Positions 55,239 to 63,591 of a stretch of DNA of 64,000 nt are shown here, piece after piece (positions within the stretch are counted from its first letter, which is position 1; every line of letters starts with the position of its first letter). The stretch spans positions 49,386 to 113,385 of the forward strand of contig JANJXG010000021.1 in the NCBI GenBank assembly GCA_024709145.1. Direction: 5' to 3'. Origin of the DNA: Bacteroidales bacterium. Lineage in GTDB: Bacteria; Bacteroidota; Bacteroidia; Bacteroidales; F082. The notes beneath the pieces are model-generated. The model worked only from the letters and a program-made list of their open reading frames with translations, had not been told where the DNA came from and made no database searches. The translations under genes were made by a program, and so were the position numbers.

Positions 55239-57326
55239 TTAATACCGTGATTTCCGTTGACTATTGGAGGTGGTTTTAGGAGCTTGGTAATTGAAACCAA
55301 GTTTATCCAGCCCGGCTTGAATTTCGGGAGCACTCATAAACAAGTCCCAGATCAAACCGGTTCTGTAGTTTTCGATCATAACGATTTCAGGTCCTTTGTC
55401 GATAGCGATATAAGAGCTGGCCCACCAGCCGGCATGCACATCAAAGGCATCATAAAATCCATAATCTCCCCAAAGTTTATCTCCCAGTACATAATAAAAA
55501 AACCTGATGGCATTCAATGATTGTTCCGGAGTAAACGGAATTGAAGAGACTGCTGCTGTCGGGGTGATTACACCTCTGTCGTTGGTAGGTTCGCTAACAC
55601 CATAACCACCAGGAATATCTCCGGCTGTAAGTCCCCAGCAATGGCTGCTGTAATTGGGATAATTCTTGGGATTTTGAGTACAGTAAGCCCAATTAATCAG
55701 AGAATGATTTGTGTTTTGAGTCCAGTAATTGGCGTAATTATCCGAGAGATTACGCGGATCAAGTCCTAAAAAAGAATAGTGAGCGAAAAACAAAGGTCCA
55801 CCGTAGTCAAAGCCGACAGGTAATGTATATCCATAAAATGATTTACCGTTGATGATGGCTCCATTTCGGGCATAGCCTTGGTGATAGGCCGCAGCGGGAA
55901 TACTGTGAGTGGGTGATGAAGCCGCCATGACATAAGTGATCAGTGTTTCGTTGTAGCCTCGGATGGCCATGTTAATATCCCAACCATAATTGGGAGACCA
56001 ATGCCAATAAAGTACATTTTGATTTGATCTTTGATACCAGGTCCATTCAATTTCATTGTAAAGTGTTGTTATCCTTTCAATTAATTCAGATTCGACAGGC
56101 GCATCCGGGTTGAGATATTGTCGGATGGCTATAAGTCCCTGAGCCATAAATGCCGTTTCGACAAGATCGCCGCCGTTATCTTTTTGACTAAAAGGCACAA
56201 CAGCTCCTGTGGAACCATTAATCCAATGTGACCAGGCTCCATGAAAACGATCGCAGGTTTCTAGAAAGTTCACTATCTTGGATAGCCTCGTCACACCCTG
56301 TTCGCGTGTAATAAAACCTCTTTCCATGCCTACTATCAAAGCCATTAGCCCAAAACCAGATCCACCTGAAGTTACAATATCCCCTGAATTTAGTCTTTCC
56401 CGGGCCATTCCACTGACAGGATGAGCATAATCATAAAAATAGCTGAAGTTTTTTTGCTGAATCAGGGTGAGGAGCTCTTCGTCGGTTATCAAAGGGAATT
56501 TGGGCGTGGAGTCAACCGCCGTCATAAATGAATTGCTGAAGCCGCTAAAATTGTAGCCGGTGACTGATTTTAAGGCTGTTGAGGCAACAAAATAGTATTT
56601 TTTATAACCTTCGAGTTTTTGATTTGTCGTTAGCTCAACCTTTTTGTTCGAATCAAAGAACCGAAGATCAAAAACAGTTTGTCCTGAAAGTGTGAATTTT
56701 TCCTGCACTTGATTGGTGTCGAGGGGTTCGGAAAACTCAAGCTCAATTTTAACGTTTTCAAGTGGGATGTGGTAGATATTTGTCGTTAGCTGAAAATTAT
56801 CAGATTGAATGGTAGCACTTTTTAAATTAAAAACGCCATTGTCGGTTTTAAATCTGAATGTTGCACCTGAAAATGTTTCATTTTGCTTTCCAATCAATTT
56901 GTTGGTGATCGCAACGCTGTAACTTTTTTCTTTGGCAAGGTCGGCATGCTTAATGGTAATAGTGCGGTAATCGCTGGAAAAAAAATAACGTAAACCACTC
57001 AGAGTGATGTTGCTTTCGTTTTGAAGTTGGATGTTAATTTTGGCTGATGCCGTATCAACTGCTGCATTGAACTGAATGATTACGTCTTTATTTATCTGAA
57101 CATTTTGAACCTCGGCGGCAAGCTGAAGCTGTACATCACCAACAAAACAACCCAATACATCGAGTTTACCAGGTTCAGGTTCAGGATCTTTATTACAAGA
57201 ATGTGAGAAAATACTTATCAATGCCAGGGCAAAAAATGAAACTATTGCTTGACTGTGGTTTTTAAAGGTGGCTTTGTACAGAGTCCAGAGTCCTCTTATA
57301 AAGTTTTCGGAATTAGATGTTTTCAT
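55239..57326 (-). CDS. GH144-type beta-1,2-glucanase with two N-terminal Ig-like domains, lipoprotein
   Basis: 695 residues. An unusually long N-terminal tail (27 residues) precedes the hydrophobic segment, with the lipidation Cys44 in SIFSHSCNKD. Two SbsA/Big_5-like domains follow (about 55-160 and 165-270), then the (alpha/alpha)6 GH144 domain (about 278-680) with Asp383-x-Gly-x-Asp387-x-x-Glu390 and AIDKGPEIVMIENYRTGL. The Ig-like domains may act as spacers from the cell surface. First GH144 gene after the susCD unit, so a probable surface endo-enzyme. Confidence 0.9.
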   Translation of the reverse strand: MKTSNSENFIRGLWTLYKATFKNHSQAIVSFFALALISIFSHSCNKDPEPEPGKLDVLGCFVGDVQLQLAAEVQNVQINKDVIIQFNAAVDTASAKINIQLQNESNITLSGLRYFFSSDYRTITIKHADLAKEKSYSVAITNKLIGKQNETFSGATFRFKTDNGVFNLKSATIQSDNFQLTTNIYHIPLENVKIELEFSEPLDTNQVQEKFTLSGQTVFDLRFFDSNKKVELTTNQKLEGYKKYYFVASTALKSVTGYNFSGFSNSFMTAVDSTPKFPLITDEELLTLIQQKNFSYFYDYAHPVSGMARERLNSGDIVTSGGSGFGLMALIVGMERGFITREQGVTRLSKIVNFLETCDRFHGAWSHWINGSTGAVVPFSQKDNGGDLVETAFMAQGLIAIRQYLNPDAPVESELIERITTLYNEIEWTWYQRSNQNVLYWHWSPNYGWDINMAIRGYNETLITYVMAASSPTHSIPAAAYHQGYARNGAIINGKSFYGYTLPVGFDYGGPLFFAHYSFLGLDPRNLSDNYANYWTQNTNHSLINWAYCTQNPKNYPNYSSHCWGLTAGDIPGGYGVSEPTNDRGVITPTAAVSSIPFTPEQSLNAIRFFYYVLGDKLWGDYGFYDAFDVHAGWWASSYIAIDKGPEIVMIENYRTGLIWDLFMSAPEIQAGLDKLGFNYQAPKTTSNSQRKSRY

Positions 57327-57361
57327 ATTTTGCCAGGTTTAAACATTAAGTTGTAATTAGA

Positions 57362-57398
57362 AAAGATAAAAAAGAGGGAAGGGCTTACCCCTCCCTCT
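57362..57398 (-). terminator. Internal terminator between susCD unit and glycosidase genes
   Basis: On the minus strand AGAGGGA (57398-57392) pairs with TCCCTCT (57379-57373) with a further GGG/CCC inside, then TTTTTTATCTTTT. It lies in the 93-nt gap after the LamG gene and probably lowers downstream transcription. Confidence 0.75.
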
Positions 57399-57419
57399 AA
57401 AGAAAGATGCAAAACTCTG

Positions 57420-58475
57420 TTATTTAGTACCCATTAAACCTAATACTTCAGCAGCGCTGAGGACTTTGGTAAAGAGATGGAATTCATCGTAAAGACTTTG
57501 ATCCGAAAAATGTTCCCAATAGGTAAAGTTAGGTGCACCCGACCCAATTGTCATTGAGGTACATCCAGCCCAGTCGATTGGACCGGTTGTTTCGGTTTCG
57601 AGAACAACCTGACCGTCAACATAAATCGTAGCCTTGTTGGCGCTGATGGTGATGGCAATGTGCATCCATTGTCCTTCAGGGACAATTTGGACAAATGGAT
57701 TCATCCAAACCTCAGCTTCGGTGACACCAAAATTGAGACCGATGTTTTGCTTGTCGCCCGAGTTTTCTCTGAACACACGCAATCCAAAGTTACGGCTGTC
57801 ACCAACCGGAGAGATGGCGAGAATGCCGCCTCGAGCCGGAGTTGGATTGAGCTGATACCAGAAAGCAACACTGAATTCGCCACCAAGCAATCCAGTTGCA
57901 GGGATTGACATAAAAGCATCAGCTGCACCCGCATAAGCGCTCCCAGTTTTTCCCTCAACGAACGTGGGTGCTCCTGTAACTTCCATCGAATTTCCGGTGA
58001 TAAGATCGAGGTAGTTATCATCCAAAGGCAGATACAATACTTCACCGGCCAGAGGATTGTAGGTCGGCGCTGTTACTTTTTTGAAGTTAACGGTTTGACT
58101 GGCTGTTTTGCCGGTCAGGTCGGTTACATTAACTGTCAGCACATAGTCACCGTCAGTCATATTAGTGTAATCATAATTAATCATTGCCCTGCGATAGTCT
58201 TTAAAACTGGTGTAGGATGCTATTTCTGAGCCATTCAGTAATAGTACGACTGATTTCAGTTCAATATCATCCTGGGCAATCAATTTAAAGGTAACTGTAG
58301 CCACCTCATCTGAAGATCTGACAACCTTGCCTTCAACAGGAAAGGTGATATTAACTTCAGGAGCCGACTGGTCAGGTTTTGGAGCAACTTCAGTGATAGG
58401 ATCGATACCCTTATTGCATGAGATCATCATCAAGGTGATGAACACATATCCGAGCAGGTGTTTTATTATTTTCAT
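57420..58475 (-). CDS. Surface glycan-binding lipoprotein with LamG domain
   Basis: 351 residues. Lipoprotein Cys20 in MMISCNKG. An Ig-like domain (about 40-130, PEVNITFPVEGKVV) and a LamG/concanavalin A-like domain (about 145-350, EGQWMHIAITISANKATIYVDGQVV). Located directly after susD, in the SusE/SusF place, so most likely an outer-membrane glycan-binding protein that helps SusCD. It lacks similarity that I can see to SusE or SusF. The binding specificity is inferred only from context. Confidence 0.82.
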   Translation of the reverse strand: MKIIKHLLGYVFITLMMISCNKGIDPITEVAPKPDQSAPEVNITFPVEGKVVRSSDEVATVTFKLIAQDDIELKSVVLLLNGSEIASYTSFKDYRRAMINYDYTNMTDGDYVLTVNVTDLTGKTASQTVNFKKVTAPTYNPLAGEVLYLPLDDNYLDLITGNSMEVTGAPTFVEGKTGSAYAGAADAFMSIPATGLLGGEFSVAFWYQLNPTPARGGILAISPVGDSRNFGLRVFRENSGDKQNIGLNFGVTEAEVWMNPFVQIVPEGQWMHIAITISANKATIYVDGQVVLETETTGPIDWAGCTSMTIGSGAPNFTYWEHFSDQSLYDEFHLFTKVLSAAEVLGLMGTK

Positions 58476-58498
58476 TTTTTTAGTTTTAAATTTGTTAA

Positions 58499-60031
58499 TT
58501 ATTTCTGTCCAAGAATTGGCAGCAAGTCAACCTGATTTTGAGGATAGGGTAAGAAAGTTTTATCGGCTGAAAAACTTCTTCCGTCATAACTCAGCTCATT
58601 GGTTTTGCCCAAACGGAGCATATCATAATAACGGGTTCCCCATTCCATGGCCAGTTCTGCATATTTCTCATCCATAACCTGATCGTTTGTTACACCTGAA
58701 ATCGGGCTTAAACCTGCCCTTTCACGAACAAGGTTAACAGCCTGATCAGCTGTTCCAGCAGTCCCGGAAGCACCTTGTGTTAAGGCCTCAGCATACATTA
58801 GCAATATTTCGGCATAACGAATTACGGTGAAATTTTTATTGGTTCCATAATCTGTTCTTCCAGGAGTAAGTTGATTTGATGGCAGATAATGTTTACCGCT
58901 GGCAAAAAGTGCACGGGCGTAATCGTTGAAAACGTCACCGGAGGGTGTTGTGTTGGAAATCCATGCAGGGAGTGTCGAATACGCCGGATCGCTTGTAAGC
59001 TCGGCAATGCCACGATTGGTAAAAATCACGGTTGTTTCGAGCCTGGTTTTTTCACCTCTGTCCAACATGAATTTGATGTATTTGAGGCTTGGTTCATAAA
59101 AACCCCAGCCGTCTCCGGAGCCAGCAACAGCGGGTGTCCAGCCTTGTGGTCCAAAGAATGCATACAGATAAGCATAGTTATCACCAGTTCCTTGTCCGAG
59201 GTCGGAATACTGAAATTCCCAGATGTTTTCATTGTTGAGCTTGCCCTGAATTTTGAACAATTCATAATAGTTTGATTCCAATACGAATTTTCCGGAACTG
59301 ATAATTTCACCTGTGGCACTTGCAACTTCCTGATAGTTTTTAAGTTCAAGGTTTGCCAGGGCCTTCATTGCCAATGCCGTGTATTTGGTCACACCACCAG
59401 GAACATCTGTTCTTTCGTTAGGCCTTACGGCGGGCAGGTTTGGAATGGCCTCATCCATCCAGGTCGATATCATCTGCATGATTTCGTCTTTGGAGCTGAG
59501 GGGAGCAACCAAAAGTTCGGAGGGCGCAGAAGTTGGGGGCACGGGAAGAGCTCCCCAGACACGGCTTAACTGAAAAAGCCAGAATGATTTGAGCACTTTA
59601 ATTTCGGCAATGTACTGATCTCCGAGAGCTTTATTTGGAGCATACTCCTGATAAAGGGCTACCTGCTCCATGGCCGAATTGGCAGAGAGCATATTCTGGT
59701 AGAAATTCTGCCACAATGAATTATACATCCAATAGTCTTTGTTATAGGAGTATTTATCTGTTGCTTCAAAATCCTGCTGGTCACCCAATCCACCGGCATT
59801 AACATCATCACCTCTTACGGAGATTAAAGGGAAGCATTCCCATTCAATGCCATTAAATTCGTGATAGGTACCAATTAAGGGAAGAATCATATTACTGCTG
59901 ATTGTATAATCAGTACTTCCAGTAAATGAGCGGTTTTCCGGCAATTCATCTACATATTTATTGCAATTCGATAAGCCAAGTACAACAATCAGCAGAAGGC
60001 TTAATTTGCTTATGATTTTATTATTTTTCAT
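58499..60031 (-). CDS. SusD/RagB family outer-membrane lipoprotein
   Basis: 510 residues. Lipoprotein Cys23 in LGLSNCNKY. TPR-like helical SusD fold: N-terminal SLWQNFYQNMLSANSAME, then IAEIKVLKSFWLFQLSRVWG, and C-terminal VIRYAEILLMYAEALTQG, VNLVRERAGL and EWGTRYYDMLRLG. It caps the SusC channel and captures the oligosaccharide. Together with SusC (18 nt upstream) it forms the uptake complex of this locus. Confidence 0.96.
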   Translation of the reverse strand: MKNNKIISKLSLLLIVVLGLSNCNKYVDELPENRSFTGSTDYTISSNMILPLIGTYHEFNGIEWECFPLISVRGDDVNAGGLGDQQDFEATDKYSYNKDYWMYNSLWQNFYQNMLSANSAMEQVALYQEYAPNKALGDQYIAEIKVLKSFWLFQLSRVWGALPVPPTSAPSELLVAPLSSKDEIMQMISTWMDEAIPNLPAVRPNERTDVPGGVTKYTALAMKALANLELKNYQEVASATGEIISSGKFVLESNYYELFKIQGKLNNENIWEFQYSDLGQGTGDNYAYLYAFFGPQGWTPAVAGSGDGWGFYEPSLKYIKFMLDRGEKTRLETTVIFTNRGIAELTSDPAYSTLPAWISNTTPSGDVFNDYARALFASGKHYLPSNQLTPGRTDYGTNKNFTVIRYAEILLMYAEALTQGASGTAGTADQAVNLVRERAGLSPISGVTNDQVMDEKYAELAMEWGTRYYDMLRLGKTNELSYDGRSFSADKTFLPYPQNQVDLLPILGQK

Positions 60032-60049
60032 TTTACGTTGTGATTAGAA

Positions 60050-63000
60050 TTAAAACTTAACGTTCAGACCGATTGTGTAAACAGCAGCAACGGGATAGGT
60101 TTGCGAGTCCCAGCCATTTGCAACTTCAGGTGTAAAACCATTGTATTGGAAGAGTGTTACTGGTCTTTCAGCAGTGAAGTAGATGCGTGCTTCCGGAAAC
60201 TTACCATCAAGCCATCCTGTATTTCGCAAAGTATAACCCAGTTGAATGTTTTGAATCCTGAAAAATGAACCATCTTCAACAAAATAATCGCTCATTTTTT
60301 GATTCCAACCTTTTCGCAGGCCGGCAGCTGATGGATATTCGTTTGAGGTACCTTCTCCAAACCAGCGGTTTGTAGCCAGGTCAGCATCGAGGTTGCCATC
60401 TGGAGTCCAGATCAATTCACCGCGTTTACGGTTTAGAATTTTATTTCCCATTTGTCCATAAACACTTGTTGAGAAGTCGAAATCCAGATAATTGATGGTG
60501 ATATTACCGCCATACATGAAATTAGGGAAATAGGAACCAAGAATTACACGGTCGTCGTCGTCGATTTTTCCATCGCTGTTTTGATCTTTGTATCTGAAAT
60601 CTCCCGGAACAAGACCATTGGCAACAGCCACCGGATCAGCATCTATCTCAGCCTGGTTTTGATAAACACCGGCAACTTCACGTCCAAAGAAAGCCATCAA
60701 AGGTTCACCAACATAGGTTCTTTGACGAAATTCTGCTGTGCCGCCATCAATGTAAGATTGTCCGTAGAGGTCGATGGCCTCATTTTTCAATGTAGAGAGA
60801 TTGACACCAACACTGTAGTTCAATTTGCTGCTGATTTCATTGGTCCAGGTCAATGCAAGTTCAATACCTGAGTTTCTGATAACACCAACAGGTTTTAGAA
60901 CACTGCCACCCTGTCCGGGATTAATAACCGGAATGGCTGCGTCTTTTGTATCGCGTATGTAGTAATCAAATTCAGCAGTGAGTTTGTTCATCAGATTTGC
61001 AGTGAAACCAAGATTGGTTTCCTCCGTCATTTCCCATTTCAGAGAGGAGAAGGTGTTGTTTACAACGGTTCCGGAATAAACGATGCCGTTGAGTGTGGTG
61101 GTTACGACACTTGTTGTAAAAGCACCATCGCTGGCCTGAATCCGGTCGTTGCCAAGCTGACCCCAACTGGCACGAAGTTTTAAAAACTGAATATAATCAT
61201 TGCCTTTGAGAAAACTTTCTTCCGAAATAACCCATCCTGCTCCGATAGAAGGGAAATAACCCCATTTTTCCTGATATTTATTGGTTCCGTCTGCACGGAA
61301 TGTGGCGTACAACAAATATTTATCGTTGTAATTATAAGCCAGCCTTCCAAAGTAGGACATTCCAAACTGCCTTAGTCCGTCATCGCCAACAGCTTCGGCT
61401 GGAATGTTCAAAGATTGATTCAGGTACCATGATTGCTCCTGATCGGTGGGGAAATTTTTACCCTGGGCAGTAAGAAACTGGAATCCTTCGTCTTTAAATG
61501 AACTACCAGCCATCAAAACAAAGTTGTGGTCGCTGAAACTTTTGTTGAACGTCAACAAGTTATCCCAAATTTTGTTATTAAGTATCGTAATGCTTCGGGT
61601 AATTGTAGCATCAGGATTTTGAAAACTATTTCCAATAAAGAATGGTAGGTTCACAACTCGTTGGTCGATTGAAGAATAGTTATAATTATAGGTGCTCTTG
61701 AAAGTTAAGGTTTTTGGTATCAGCGTCAGCTCAGCATAATAATTAGCCAGAATCTTTTTAATTTTCATTCGATCGACATTGTATTCCATTGTAGCGAATG
61801 GATTTTGTCCGCTTCTGTAACCAAGATCCTGAGCATTGGAAAACCTGATTGGCGTTGCAGCTGTGTTACTTTCATCATAAACCGGCATAATCGGAACAGC
61901 AAAATATGCCTGATTCCATGCGCTGTTTTGAGCGTTAAATTTTGTAGCATCACTAAAAATGAGGCTTCCACCTACTGATAACCAGTTGTTTGCCTTCACA
62001 TCCAATTTTGTGCGAAGGTTCATTCTCTCATAGTCATTCTTCATTTTTAAGATACCATCCTGGTAAAAATAGTTACCACCGATCGAATACCTGGCCTTGT
62101 CATTACCGCCTGAAATATCCAGGTTATGATTAGTCATTGGAGCAACCTGTAGAATTTCATTGTACCAATCGGTATTTACATCCGGTACGTTGGGATTAAT
62201 TCTGCTTCTTCCATAGCGCTGCATGGCGTTAAGGATAAAAGAGGCATCGGCTGCTGATCCTGATTCATTGGCCATCATCGTAAATTGCTGGGCATTAGCC
62301 ATTTTTACAATATTCTGAGCCACCTGATAGCCGGTATACCCACTGTAGGTTATTTCACTTTTTTGATTGAACTGACCCGATTTTGTTTCGATCAAAATCA
62401 CACCATTCGCAGCACGATTTCCGTAAATAGCACTGGCAGAGGCATCTTTCATGACTGAAAGGGTTGCAATATCAGAGGGATTCAGAAAATCGATGTTATC
62501 AAAAAACATTCCATCCACAACATACAATGGAGATTCATTATCCCGGCCGGGAAACGACCCAATACCTCGCACCCTTACAACAGGCGAATCACCAGGCGCA
62601 CCGCTGCTAACCACCTGCAGACCGGCCACTTTCCCTTGAAGTGCCTGAATGGGCTGTGATGATGGCGTTTTTACCAAATCTTCTGATTTTATAGTTGTAA
62701 TAGAAGAGGTGAGGTCTTTCACTTTGACACTTCCATAACCAACCACTACCACCTCTTGGAGCGATGTTTTCGAAGGAATCAGTTGAATATTCATGATATT
62801 CGATTGACTGATGGCAACTTCAGCGGTTTCATAACCTACAAAGCTCACAATAAACACCTTGTCTTGGGGGCTTACAGAAATCGAGAAATTTCCATCCATA
62901 TCGGTCGATGTACCTTTGGCTGTACCTTTGACCAAAATCGTTGTTCCAGGCAAAGATTCACCCGTAGATTGATCAGTGACAGTGCCGGCGATGTTCCTTT

Positions 63001-63097
63001 CCTGTCCAAAAACTGTACTGGTACCTAGTGCCAGTATCAGCATCAACGCGCTTCTGAACCAGCGTGAAAGCGGTTCTTTGAGTAAACGGTTCTTCAT
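60050..63097 (-). CDS. SusC/RagA TonB-linked outer-membrane transporter
   Basis: 1015 residues. Signal peptide, an N-terminal carboxypeptidase-regulatory-like domain (about 35-110, GTVTDQSTGESLPGTTILVK), a TonB box (LQEVVVVGYG), plug (GKVAGLQVVSSGAPG, VRVRGIGSF, YVVDGMFFDNI) and a 22-strand barrel ending ...AVYTIGLNVKF. It imports the SusD-bound glycan across the outer membrane with energy from TonB. No N-terminal STN domain, so no sign of anti-sigma signalling through this protein. First gene of the minus arm. Confidence 0.97.
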   Translation of the reverse strand: MKNRLLKEPLSRWFRSALMLILALGTSTVFGQERNIAGTVTDQSTGESLPGTTILVKGTAKGTSTDMDGNFSISVSPQDKVFIVSFVGYETAEVAISQSNIMNIQLIPSKTSLQEVVVVGYGSVKVKDLTSSITTIKSEDLVKTPSSQPIQALQGKVAGLQVVSSGAPGDSPVVRVRGIGSFPGRDNESPLYVVDGMFFDNIDFLNPSDIATLSVMKDASASAIYGNRAANGVILIETKSGQFNQKSEITYSGYTGYQVAQNIVKMANAQQFTMMANESGSAADASFILNAMQRYGRSRINPNVPDVNTDWYNEILQVAPMTNHNLDISGGNDKARYSIGGNYFYQDGILKMKNDYERMNLRTKLDVKANNWLSVGGSLIFSDATKFNAQNSAWNQAYFAVPIMPVYDESNTAATPIRFSNAQDLGYRSGQNPFATMEYNVDRMKIKKILANYYAELTLIPKTLTFKSTYNYNYSSIDQRVVNLPFFIGNSFQNPDATITRSITILNNKIWDNLLTFNKSFSDHNFVLMAGSSFKDEGFQFLTAQGKNFPTDQEQSWYLNQSLNIPAEAVGDDGLRQFGMSYFGRLAYNYNDKYLLYATFRADGTNKYQEKWGYFPSIGAGWVISEESFLKGNDYIQFLKLRASWGQLGNDRIQASDGAFTTSVVTTTLNGIVYSGTVVNNTFSSLKWEMTEETNLGFTANLMNKLTAEFDYYIRDTKDAAIPVINPGQGGSVLKPVGVIRNSGIELALTWTNEISSKLNYSVGVNLSTLKNEAIDLYGQSYIDGGTAEFRQRTYVGEPLMAFFGREVAGVYQNQAEIDADPVAVANGLVPGDFRYKDQNSDGKIDDDDRVILGSYFPNFMYGGNITINYLDFDFSTSVYGQMGNKILNRKRGELIWTPDGNLDADLATNRWFGEGTSNEYPSAAGLRKGWNQKMSDYFVEDGSFFRIQNIQLGYTLRNTGWLDGKFPEARIYFTAERPVTLFQYNGFTPEVANGWDSQTYPVAAVYTIGLNVKF

Positions 63098-63179
63098 AGC
63101 ATTTTTTTTATTTGTTTAGTGGTTAATTTTTATGTGGTTTTTTAAATCAATTGAACCTTCAATCTTAATTTATCACAGA

Positions 63180-63191
63180 TGTTGATCAACA
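63180..63191. promoter_or_regulatory. Perfect 12-bp palindrome in the susC leader
   Basis: TGTTGATCAACA, flanked by a direct CAGATG repeat on either side, 83 nt before the susC ATG. Candidate operator or RNA hairpin. Confidence 0.35.
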
Positions 63192-63320
63192 GATGAGACG
63201 TATTTTTTAAAATGCGTACCTTAAAATGATTTCTTAGACATCTTTCATTTTGTTTCAATTTGTGTTGTGCTTTTAAATACTTGTATAAAATTAACAATTT
63301 TTTGATAAATTTATAATAAC

Positions 63321-63336
63321 GTGCAATCGATTGCGC
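63321..63336. promoter_or_regulatory. LacI-family-type operator upstream of susC
   Basis: GTGCAATCGATTGCGC, a 16-bp palindrome with one mismatched pair, centred on the AANCGNTT core typical of LacI/GalR-family operators. It is 224 nt before the susC ATG. The core match is visible; the regulator is not in this window. Confidence 0.55.
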
Positions 63337-63514
63337 AAATTTCACTCCATCAACTTTACTTCACATGACTTTTAACGAAATACGTACCTCAATCTAACTA
63401 CGTCATTGAATAAATATATAGTTGTATGTAATTAATATACAGTTAATTGATGATAATTATCAAATTTGAGTGTTATATAATATATTACTGTTTAACGAAT
63501 GTGAAAAATCGATA

Positions 63515-63524
63515 GTTGCGCAAC
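63515..63524. promoter_or_regulatory. Palindrome GTTGCGCAAC in the susC-flippase spacer
   Basis: Perfect 10-bp palindrome sharing the TTGCGCAA word seen in part at the LacI-type site. Possible second operator half or a chance match. Confidence 0.25.
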
Positions 63525-63591
63525 ATTTGATTTCGTATTGTCCATTTTGATCCAAAAATGCAGCCAGTGTTTTATTAAATCAAGAAGGCAT

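Larger units (their letters stand above)
63098..63591. other. Regulatory spacer upstream of susC, no gene
   Basis: 494 nt, AT-rich, between susC and the flippase-like gene. It contains the LacI-type palindrome at 63321-63336, palindrome TGTTGATCAACA at 63180-63191 and GTTGCGCAAC at 63515-63524. I find no TAnnTTTG on the minus strand, so the susC promoter is not identified. Confidence 0.6.
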
